A stretch of 64,000 bases of DNA. Source: Chitinophaga rhizosphaerae (GTDB lineage Bacteria > Bacteroidota > Bacteroidia > Chitinophagales > Chitinophagaceae). The notes beneath the pieces were generated by a model, which saw only the letters and a program-made list of their open reading frames with translations, was not told the origin of the DNA and made no database searches. Below are positions 43,258 through 50,343 of this stretch, piece by piece. The DNA lies in contig NZ_RXLO01000003.1 of the NCBI RefSeq assembly GCF_003958645.1, positions 744,001 to 808,000 on the forward strand, read 5' to 3'. A program made the position numbers and the translations under genes. The stretch's first letter is position 1. Every line of letters starts with the position of its first letter.

Positions 43258-44631
43258 TTACACATTCCCGTGGATCGCCTTCAGCCCGTCGTCGGGGAAG
43301 CGGATGTCCATGTCGTTGGCAACGTCTCTCGGCAGGGATTTGGTCGTTTTCGCGTCCAGTTCCCGGATTTGTTCCAGTTTGCCGATGATGGTATCACCTT
43401 TTCGTTTGCCTTCCTTCAGCCTGTTCATGGCTTCGGCATAAGCAACGCCGGCTTTATTGATATGATCGCCCATTCCCTGCATTTCTTCCAGGAACAGGAT
43501 GAATTTGTCGTACAGTAATCCGCACTGGCGGAAGATTTCATCTACGTTCCGCGCCCGGTTTTCGTGCTGCCACAACTGCCGGATGATCTTGAACGTAGCC
43601 ACGAGGGTAGATGGTGTGATGAGCACCACTTTTTTGCTGAGCGCGCGGTTGAAAATCTCCGGGCTTTCGTTCAAAGCCAATGTGAGTGCGGGCTCGAAGT
43701 GCATGAACATGAAAACGAAGTCGGGGGATTTGAGGGTGCCCAGGCGCTGGTAATTCCTGGCGCCGAGCTCGTCGATATGTTCGTTGATATTGCGGACGAG
43801 TTGTTTGAGATGGATTTTTTTCTCTGCGGGGTCCTGTGTGTTGAAATAGGCGACATAAGCATTGAGGCTCACTTTGCTGTCGATCACCAGGTGCTTGCCG
43901 TCGGGCAGTTTCAGGATGAAATCCGGCCGGAAGTTGCGTTGCTGGTCCTGATCGCGGTGCACTTCCTCGCTGGTGTAGTCGATGTATTTCTGGAGGCCTT
44001 CTGCTTCGAGGATGAGGCGGAGGCGGTCTTCACCCCAGTTGCCCTGTACTTTCACGTCGGATTTGAGGGCGCTCGCCAGGCGCTGCGCGTCTTCGCTGAG
44101 GCGGAGGTTCAGCTGCTGGAGGGATTCGATTTCTTTCTTGAGGGAAGTGAGATCGTGGATGTCTTCTTTCCGCGTTTGCTCGATGGTTTTACGGAACTGC
44201 CCGATATCGGTCTGCAACGGCGCCAGCAGGTGGTCTAGCGAAAGTTTGTTCGTTTCCAGGAGGTCGCGGCTTTTTTGGCGGAGGATGTCGGCCGCGAGGT
44301 TCGAGAATTCCTGCCGGTTGCTTTCGTGGATTTTTTTCAATTGCTCTCCCAGGCCGGATAACTGTTCTTTTTCCTTGTCAGCCGCTGCGAGCCTGGCGGT
44401 GAGGGTGCGCAATTCGCTTTCCTGTACTTTCAGTTCCTGGTCGCGCTGGTGGAGGGTGAAAAGCGTGCTGTCGTACATTTCCCGGCTCACATATCCTTCG
44501 TCTACCTGTTCGCGGCTCAGCATTTTGGCCAGTTCGTCTTTCGGGGCGTAGAACCTGCGGAGGAGCAGGAAGCCGCCCAGGCCGCCTGCAAACAGCCCTG
44601 CGATCAGTACGGAAAGGAGGGTTAATGTCAT
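43258..44631 (-). CDS. rmuC: DNA recombination protein RmuC
   Basis: 457 residues. An N-terminal membrane helix ('LLSVLIAGLFAGGLGGFLLL'), a coiled-coil (about 45-200) and the RmuC nuclease-like domain with 'LRLILEAEGL', 'RPDFILKLPDGKHLVIDSKVSLNAYVAY' and 'ITPSTLVATFKIIRQLWQHENRARN'. RmuC limits inversions at short repeats in E. coli. The ATG at 44631 is preferred over a TTG 9 bp upstream. First gene of a four-gene unit. Confidence 0.94.
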   Translation of the reverse strand: MTLTLLSVLIAGLFAGGLGGFLLLRRFYAPKDELAKMLSREQVDEGYVSREMYDSTLFTLHQRDQELKVQESELRTLTARLAAADKEKEQLSGLGEQLKKIHESNRQEFSNLAADILRQKSRDLLETNKLSLDHLLAPLQTDIGQFRKTIEQTRKEDIHDLTSLKKEIESLQQLNLRLSEDAQRLASALKSDVKVQGNWGEDRLRLILEAEGLQKYIDYTSEEVHRDQDQQRNFRPDFILKLPDGKHLVIDSKVSLNAYVAYFNTQDPAEKKIHLKQLVRNINEHIDELGARNYQRLGTLKSPDFVFMFMHFEPALTLALNESPEIFNRALSKKVVLITPSTLVATFKIIRQLWQHENRARNVDEIFRQCGLLYDKFILFLEEMQGMGDHINKAGVAYAEAMNRLKEGKRKGDTIIGKLEQIRELDAKTTKSLPRDVANDMDIRFPDDGLKAIHGNV

Positions 44632-44704
44632 ATCGATCAAAGTTAACGAATCATAACGATGCGGTGCTCACCGGATTATGCACACCTGTGCATAAAACGA
44701 AAAA

Positions 44705-44727
44705 GGTCCGGGCGTGTTGCCCGGACC
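44705..44727 (-). terminator. Terminator of the nagB-PIG-L gene
   Basis: Perfect stem GGTCCGGGC / GCCCGGACC with a 5-nt loop and a T run on the minus strand, 29 bp past the stop codon. Confidence 0.88.
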
Positions 44728-44755
44728 GTATCAAACATATCTCCAAAGTTGGCAA

Positions 44756-46681
44756 TTACATGAAGTGGTAGCGTACGAAAGCTTCCATGGCCGCGTATTT
44801 CTGCAGGCCCAGTTTGTCGTACAGCTCGGCGGTGTTGGCGTTGCGCTCTTCGGCACGTTGCCAGAACTCGCGTGCGTCGGCGCCCTGGAAGGGGACCACG
44901 TCTTTCTGGCTCTGGTGGATGAAGATGCCCAGGCGTTTCTGCATGATCTGGTCGGGGCTCATGGGCACCGCCATTTCAATCTCGTGGATATCCCATTCCT
45001 GCCATGCGCCTTTGTAGAGCCAAACCCAGCAATCTTTCGCCCAGTCGTCGTTTTTCACGATGTCGAGCGCAGCGAAGATGATGTCCAGGCAAACTTTATG
45101 GGTGCCATGCGGATCGGCGAGGTCGCCGGCGCAGTAGATCTGTTGGGGTTTCAGCTCGCGGAGCAGGTCTACGGTCAGTTGCACGTCTTCCGGGCCCATG
45201 GGTTTCTTTTCCACCAGGCCGGTTTCGTAGAAAGGCAGGTTCTGGAAATGCGCGTGATCGTCGCCCACGCCAACGTAACGGCAGGTGGCTTTCGCTTCGC
45301 CGCGGCGGATGAGGCCTTTGATGGCGCGGATTTCCGGCGTGTCTTTCTGGCTGGGCTTCTTGCTGCCGATGAACGCTTTGGCGTTCTCCAGGATCTGGGA
45401 GCTCTTGCTGCGGTCGATGTCGAACATGCCTTCGAAACCTACGGCGAAGTCGATGAAGCGGAGCACAAACTCGTCGGTAACCGCGATGTTGCCGGAAGTC
45501 TGGTAAGCAACGTGCACATCGTGGCCCTGTTCATGGAGACGGATGAAAGTACCGCCCATGGAAATGATATCGTCGTCTGGGTGCGGGCTGAAGATGAGGG
45601 CGCGCTTGCGCTCGGGGGTCGACCGCTCGGGATGGTTGGGCAGTGCTGCGCCGGGCTTACCGCCGGGCCAGCCGGTGATGGTGTCGCGGATGGCGTTGAA
45701 CTCCTTGATATTCAGTTCGTATGCAGAACCGTATTGTACGATCAGGTCGTTCAGGCCATTATTATTGTAATCTTTGTCGGTGAGCATGAGAATGGGCTTG
45801 TTGAGCTTCAGCGCCAGGCTGGTAACGGCCTTGCGGGTGAGCTTCGGCGTCCATTCGCAGTCGCCGGTGAGCCAGGGTTCCTTGTTACGGGTGAGCTCGG
45901 AAGCGGCCTGCTCGTCGATGACGAATTTGCAGTTGGGGTGCTGTTGCAGCAGGGAAGCGGGCACCTGGTCGGTGGTGGAACCTTCCACGGAGCGGCGCAC
46001 GATTTTGGCTTTGTGCTGGCCCCAGGCGAGGAGGATCACTTTCTTCGCTTTCATGATGGTGCCGATACCGGCCGTGATGGCGAGGCGGGGCACCTGGCTC
46101 ATGTTGGAGAACTCGTAGGCGTTGGCCAGGCGGGTGCTGTTGTCGAGCGTTACGAGGCGGGTATGGGAGTTAGGCTGCGAACCGGGCTCGTTGAAGCCGA
46201 TGTGGCCGTTGTTCCCGATGCCCAGGATCTGGATATCGATGCCACCAACGGTCTCGATCTTGCGCTCGTACGCTTCTGCGTAAGCCTTGATCTGCTCTTT
46301 GGGAACAGTGCCGTCGGGGATGTTGTAATTTTCTGCGGGAATGTCGATATGATTGAACAGGTGTTCTTTCATAAACCGGTTGTAGCTCTGCAAAGCGTCC
46401 GGCTCGATAGGGTAGTACTCGTCGAGGTTGAAAGTGACTACGTTTTTAAAGCTCAGTCCTTCTTCCTTGTGAAGACGAACGAGTTCAGCATAAAGGTACT
46501 TCGGAGTGGATCCGGTGGCAAGACCTAATACGGCGGGCTCGTTGGCGGCCTGCTTTTCGCGTATAAGAGCAGCGATCTCCCTGGCCACGGCTTTGGAACC
46601 CGCTTTGGCATCAAGGTGAATGTCCACGGAAATCTGTTCGAAACTGTCGATCAGTTCAATTTCCTGGTGATTGATGGTCAT
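44756..46681 (-). CDS. nagB: Glucosamine-6-phosphate deaminase (NagB-like) fused to a PIG-L/LmbE deacetylase domain
   Basis: 641 residues, more than twice normal NagB. Residues 1-290 form the NagB domain: 'GLATGSTPKYLYAEL' (phosphate loop), Asp87 ('NLDEY', E. coli Asp72), and 'GNNGHIGFNEPG', where His160 and Glu165 match E. coli His143 and Glu148, but the partner Asp141 is Asn158. Residues about 355-641 form a PIG-L-type deacetylase with the zinc motif H367-P-D369-D370. NagB turns GlcN-6-P into fructose-6-P and ammonia. The PIG-L part might remove the acetyl group from GlcNAc-6-P first; that is inference. It opens the amino-sugar region. Confidence 0.92.
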   Translation of the reverse strand: MTINHQEIELIDSFEQISVDIHLDAKAGSKAVAREIAALIREKQAANEPAVLGLATGSTPKYLYAELVRLHKEEGLSFKNVVTFNLDEYYPIEPDALQSYNRFMKEHLFNHIDIPAENYNIPDGTVPKEQIKAYAEAYERKIETVGGIDIQILGIGNNGHIGFNEPGSQPNSHTRLVTLDNSTRLANAYEFSNMSQVPRLAITAGIGTIMKAKKVILLAWGQHKAKIVRRSVEGSTTDQVPASLLQQHPNCKFVIDEQAASELTRNKEPWLTGDCEWTPKLTRKAVTSLALKLNKPILMLTDKDYNNNGLNDLIVQYGSAYELNIKEFNAIRDTITGWPGGKPGAALPNHPERSTPERKRALIFSPHPDDDIISMGGTFIRLHEQGHDVHVAYQTSGNIAVTDEFVLRFIDFAVGFEGMFDIDRSKSSQILENAKAFIGSKKPSQKDTPEIRAIKGLIRRGEAKATCRYVGVGDDHAHFQNLPFYETGLVEKKPMGPEDVQLTVDLLRELKPQQIYCAGDLADPHGTHKVCLDIIFAALDIVKNDDWAKDCWVWLYKGAWQEWDIHEIEMAVPMSPDQIMQKRLGIFIHQSQKDVVPFQGADAREFWQRAEERNANTAELYDKLGLQKYAAMEAFVRYHFM

Positions 46682-46698
46682 TGTTCAGTTTTTTAATG

Positions 46699-46712
46699 CG
46701 TTTTCAAAAACG
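46699..46712. promoter_or_regulatory. Palindrome in the nagB leader
   Basis: CGTTTT-CA-AAAACG, a perfect 14-bp palindrome 18 bp before the nagB start codon; a possible repressor site. It differs from the operators at 53356 and 59903. Confidence 0.35.
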
Positions 46713-46905
46713 AGCCGGAAAATTAAATAAAATACAGGTAATGTTCTTGAAAATTTATGATTAACTATTTCCTTTCCCCGTTCCTCCTGTCAAATCCAAA
46801 CCCTTTTCTCCTCCGTAATTATTAGCAGTGTAATATCCCCGACCGGCCCCGGCCCCGGACGGCACCCATAACCGTCAGTAACCAAACCCATTTTTCGACC
46901 AACGC

Positions 46906-47310
46906 ATGAAAAGAAATTTAATATTTGTGGCCTGCGCCCTCCTGCTTCAAGCAACCGGCGTATTATCAGCCGCTTTTCCTGGCCCGCCGGCCCCAGCCTC
47001 CCATAACGTCAACTGGGTAAAATCCAAATCCGGTTCCTGGGCGGCCAATAGGGAAGGGAAATCTTTCTGGTACCGGCTCGACCGCAACGCCCGTATCTGG
47101 TGGAGCCCCGACGGGCACGAATGGGCGGAGGTCACAGACGGGATGTGGGCCGATAAACAGGACCGCTGGCTTAAAATAGGGGAAGGGAAGTTGTGGTGGA
47201 CGGCCGACGCCGGCAAAAATTTCGAAGAAGTACCCGAATGGAAGTGGCAGGGCCCCAGGGGCGAGTGGTACAAATTCGACGCAAAATGGACCCTTTGGGT
47301 CGCGCTTTAA
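46906..47310 (+). CDS. Tryptophan-rich small secreted protein of unknown function
   Basis: 134 residues. A signal peptide (about 1-22, 'VLSAAF') precedes a mature part with 15 Trp, about one residue in eight. Short units recur: 'G.SFWYRLDRNARIWWSPDGHEW', 'GEGKLWWTADAGKNFEEVPEWKW', 'RGEWYKFDAKWTLWV', each a beta-hairpin-like run with W-W or W-Y. I recognise no family. The repeats suggest a small carbohydrate- or wall-binding beta structure, but this is only a guess from composition. It stands alone, with the nearest terminator at 47428. Confidence 0.7.
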   Translation: MKRNLIFVACALLLQATGVLSAAFPGPPAPASHNVNWVKSKSGSWAANREGKSFWYRLDRNARIWWSPDGHEWAEVTDGMWADKQDRWLKIGEGKLWWTADAGKNFEEVPEWKWQGPRGEWYKFDAKWTLWVAL

Positions 47311-47427
47311 TCACTCCATGGCACATCATGCATCAAAACATAGCACCTCATCTTTTCGAATAGAGTCACGAATAGCATACAGATGAAGAAACAAGTCCGC
47401 CGCTCTTGAACGGTGGTCAGCTAAAGT

Positions 47428-47464
47428 AAAAAGGCCGTCCCATCAAAATCGGGTCGGCCTTTTT
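47428..47464. terminator. Bidirectional terminator hairpin
   Basis: Stem AAAAAGGCCGnCCC / GGGnCGGCCTTTTT (one mismatch) with an 8-nt loop, A and T tracts on both sides. It could serve the Trp-rich gene upstream and the broken gene on the other strand. Confidence 0.8.
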
Positions 47465-47465
47465 A

Positions 47466-47693
47466 TTATGGTTTTTTGATGGGATAACTGAGGTTGAACA
47501 GCTTCAGGTAATCTTCGATCGGCTCCAATCCCTAATCCATCCTGCGTTTGTTGACATTCGGCTCGTCGACGATCGGGTAAAGGAACATCTGCCCGTTTTC
47601 ATCCCTGCCGGGCTGCGAACCATACATTTGCGTCCCGTCCCGCGGGTCCCGGAAGAATCCCGTCCGGCAAAGGTGCTGGGTATAAGCTTAGGG
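47466..47693 (-). pseudogene. C-terminal relic of a broken gene
   Basis: The minus strand reads as protein-like sequence ('FFRDPRDGTQMYGSQPGRD', 'MFLYPIVDEPNVNKRRMD', then a TAG, then 'GLEPIEDYLKLFNLSYPIKKP' and a final TAA that abuts a terminator). Another in-frame TAA lies just upstream. The composition and intact end beside a terminator suggest a truncated gene with in-frame stops; family not identified. No other gene is seen in the 510-bp gap 47311-47820. Confidence 0.5.
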
Positions 47694-47764
47694 AACGGTT
47701 ACGATCCCGCTTTTTTTCGATTTAACAACGCCCGAAGATTTCCTTGACAGGATTACCGTAATAA

Positions 47765-47801
47765 AAAAGAGGCTGAATCCGCCCGGGAAACAGCCTCTTT
47801 T
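47765..47801. terminator. Terminator of the GH20 gene
   Basis: Stem AAAAGAGGCTG / CAGCCTCTTTT with a 15-nt loop and T tract, 20 bp past the GH20 stop codon. Confidence 0.85.
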
Positions 47802-47820
47802 TGCCAATCGTATAATATGG

Positions 47821-50118
47821 TCACTGAACGATCAGTTCGTCTACAAACAGCCAGGCGGCCTGCCCTTCGCCCGGGGCGCCGTCCGGGATTTTACCGAGCG
47901 CCCGCAGGGAAAATTTCACGTACCGGCCTTTCACCTCCTGCAACCGCTCGCGGATGCGGATGATGCCCGTGCCGCCGGGGTCTTTCCTTTGCATCACCTC
48001 TTTGTAATGCTTCCCGTCTTCCGACACCGAAATCACGATCTCTTTCGGCGGATAGATCCACTGCCCGCGGTTGGCGAGGTAATTCAGTCCCACCACCGCA
48101 ATGTCCGTAATATCTCCCAGGTCGATCACCGCTTCCATGGTGCCACCGCTGTAGCCGGTCCAATGGTTGTCGGTGAACGACGTAAGGCCTTCGATGCCGT
48201 TCACGAGCGCGAACGGGCCCGGGTTGTATTGCTGGTGGGGTGTTTTGGCGAGGGTCACTGTTTTGCCCATCGCTTTATGGAACACGAACGATTGCTGCCA
48301 GTCGTTGCCGTAAGGCTTCCCGTCTTGCAGCACCGTTGCGCGGATGGTTTCCGTTTTGGTAACGGGGATCGGGCCGGTGTATGGCATGGAAGCCGCGTCT
48401 GGCGCGGAACTGTCTGTCGTGAAAACGATCTTTCCGCCGTCCAGCTTGGAATCCAGCTTCACCTGCACACCGCTTTTCCCTTCGTTTTCCACGCTGGCGC
48501 GCACTTCGAACACGTGCTTGGCGTAGTTCACGGCTTTTTTATCGAGCCGGGGCAGATGGCGCTTGAGCCTTTCGAGGAATCCGTCGTAATTCTTCGTTTC
48601 CTTTGGCGACCACAACACTTCGGACAGCGCCACGGCGCGGGGGTATACCATGTATTCCGCATGCTCCGGACTGCCGATGTATTCCGTCCACAGGTTGGCC
48701 TGCGCGCCTTTGATGAAAGCGGCTTCGGTGGCGGAAAGGCTTTCAGGAACGGGATCGAAGCCGTAGACCTTGCTCACGGGCGTGAAACCGCCGATGGCCA
48801 GCGGTTCGTTTTTGCCGAGCGACTGGTAATGATCGAAGTACACGAAATTGCCGGGTGTCATGATAACATCGTGGTGCAGTTTCGCCGCCGCGATGCCACC
48901 TTCGATCCCGCGCCAGCTCATCACGGTGGCGTTGGGGGCGAGGCCGCCTTCCAGGATTTCGTCCCATCCGATGATCTGGCGCCCTTTTTCGTTCAGCCAT
49001 TTTTCCATCCGCTGGATGAAGTAACTCTGAAGGGCATGACCGTCTTTGAGCCCGTTAGCTTTCATGCGGGCCTGGCATTTGGGGCATTTTTCCCAACGCA
49101 CTTTCGGGCATTCGTCGCCGCCGATGTGGATGTATTTGGAAGGGAAGAGGATCATCACTTCTTCCAGTACGTTTTGCAGGAACAGGAAAGTGGAGTCGTT
49201 GCCGGCGCAGAATACGTCGTCGAACACGCCCCATTTGGTGCCAACGGAGTACGGCCCGCCAGTGCAACCGAGGCTGGGATATGCTGCCAGTGCGGCGAGG
49301 GCGTGGCCCGGCATTTCGATTTCGGGGATCACGGTCACGTGGCGGTCGGTAGCGTATTGCACAACGTCCTTGATGTCTTCCTGGGTGTAAAATCCACCGT
49401 AGGGCTTGCCGTCGAATTTATTGTCTTCGAGCCGGCCGTCGAGCGTTTCCTTTCTTCTGCTGGCGATTTCCTGCAGTTTGGGATAGCGCTTGATCTCGAT
49501 GCGCCAGCCCTGGTCGTCGGTCAGATGCCAGTGGAAAGTGTTCATTTTATGCATGGCCAGCAGGTCGATGTACTTTTTGACGAAGGAAACGGGAAAGAAA
49601 TGGCGGGAAACGTCGAGGTGGAGGCCGCGATAGGCGAAGCGCGGCTGGTCGGAAATGTCGACCCCGGGCAGCCAGTACGCCGTGGCGGATTGCACGGGCA
49701 GCAGCTGGATGAGGGTTTGCATCCCGTAGAAAGTGCCGGCTTCATCGTCGCCGTCGATCGTCACTACATCTTTACCGACTTTGAGCCGGTAAGCTTCGGC
49801 GATGGCTTTTTCCGCGGCAGGGCGCGTCCTGAACACGATGGCGTTCATCGATCCACTGTCCTGCAACTTCAGTTCGAAACCGGCGAGCGATTTGAACCAT
49901 TCGTTGAACAGTTCGGCCGTTTTACGGTCGGCCGGGGTGGCGGCCACGAGCACGGTCTGTTTGTCGAGCAGGAAGGAATCTGCCGATTCGATGAGCCTTA
50001 CAGGCATGGGAATGAGCTGTACGGGCGCTTTGGGCGCGGTGCCCTCGGGCCCGTGCGTGCCACAGGATGCTAGGCCGGCAAGGGCCAGCAATGCGATAAC
50101 GAGCGTTTTAAAGGTCAT
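47821..50118 (-). CDS. GH20 beta-N-acetylhexosaminidase, lipoprotein
   Basis: 765 residues, lipobox Cys19 ('GLASCG'). An N-terminal GH20b domain (about 30-150) is followed by the catalytic barrel with 'RGLHLDVSRHFFP', 'NTFHWHLTDDQGWRIEIK' and the catalytic pair Asp335-Glu336 in 'IHIGGDECPK'. The C-terminal 250 residues hold a chitobiase-C/FN3-like domain and a discoidin-like domain. It releases terminal beta-GlcNAc (or GalNAc) from glycans at the cell surface or in the periplasm. Product GlcNAc would feed the ROK kinase and NagB-PIG-L proteins encoded nearby. The same C-terminal pair of domains is present in the GH92 protein next door. Confidence 0.95.
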   Translation of the reverse strand: MTFKTLVIALLALAGLASCGTHGPEGTAPKAPVQLIPMPVRLIESADSFLLDKQTVLVAATPADRKTAELFNEWFKSLAGFELKLQDSGSMNAIVFRTRPAAEKAIAEAYRLKVGKDVVTIDGDDEAGTFYGMQTLIQLLPVQSATAYWLPGVDISDQPRFAYRGLHLDVSRHFFPVSFVKKYIDLLAMHKMNTFHWHLTDDQGWRIEIKRYPKLQEIASRRKETLDGRLEDNKFDGKPYGGFYTQEDIKDVVQYATDRHVTVIPEIEMPGHALAALAAYPSLGCTGGPYSVGTKWGVFDDVFCAGNDSTFLFLQNVLEEVMILFPSKYIHIGGDECPKVRWEKCPKCQARMKANGLKDGHALQSYFIQRMEKWLNEKGRQIIGWDEILEGGLAPNATVMSWRGIEGGIAAAKLHHDVIMTPGNFVYFDHYQSLGKNEPLAIGGFTPVSKVYGFDPVPESLSATEAAFIKGAQANLWTEYIGSPEHAEYMVYPRAVALSEVLWSPKETKNYDGFLERLKRHLPRLDKKAVNYAKHVFEVRASVENEGKSGVQVKLDSKLDGGKIVFTTDSSAPDAASMPYTGPIPVTKTETIRATVLQDGKPYGNDWQQSFVFHKAMGKTVTLAKTPHQQYNPGPFALVNGIEGLTSFTDNHWTGYSGGTMEAVIDLGDITDIAVVGLNYLANRGQWIYPPKEIVISVSEDGKHYKEVMQRKDPGGTGIIRIRERLQEVKGRYVKFSLRALGKIPDGAPGEGQAAWLFVDELIVQ

Positions 50119-50203
50119 TTTCTGTTGATGGTTTTATTGGCGGGAAGCGGCGGCTTTTAGGTGCAGGATACTCTTTTTTCTGCTCCGTCACTTATCCCTT
50201 CAG

Positions 50204-50233
50204 CTTATCATTTTCTTATTTCGGTTTGATAAG
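50204..50233. promoter_or_regulatory. Inverted repeat upstream of the GH20 gene
   Basis: CTTATCA and TGATAAG separated by 16 bp, about 85-115 bp before the GH20 start codon; a possible operator. TTATCA also appears in the direct repeat near the AraC gene. Inference only. Confidence 0.3.
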
Positions 50234-50316
50234 ATACGACGTTCAATCGACTTCCGTCGCGGGAAATCTGCTTTCAACCTAACCGGAATGGCGCCCACGT
50301 CGGCTCTAAAAGAAAA

Positions 50317-50337
50317 GGGAAGGTGTTAAACCCTCCC
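50317..50337 (-). terminator. Terminator of the GH92 gene
   Basis: Stem GGGA(A)GG / CCTCCC with one bulge, followed on the minus strand by TTTTCTTTT, 7 bp past the stop codon. Confidence 0.6.
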
Positions 50338-50343
50338 ATTTCA

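Noticed and set aside
47391..47475. Hairpin considered as a possible CRISPR or riboswitch element
   Set aside because: It is a single stem with a T tract on each side, a plain bidirectional terminator; no repeated spacers occur in the window.
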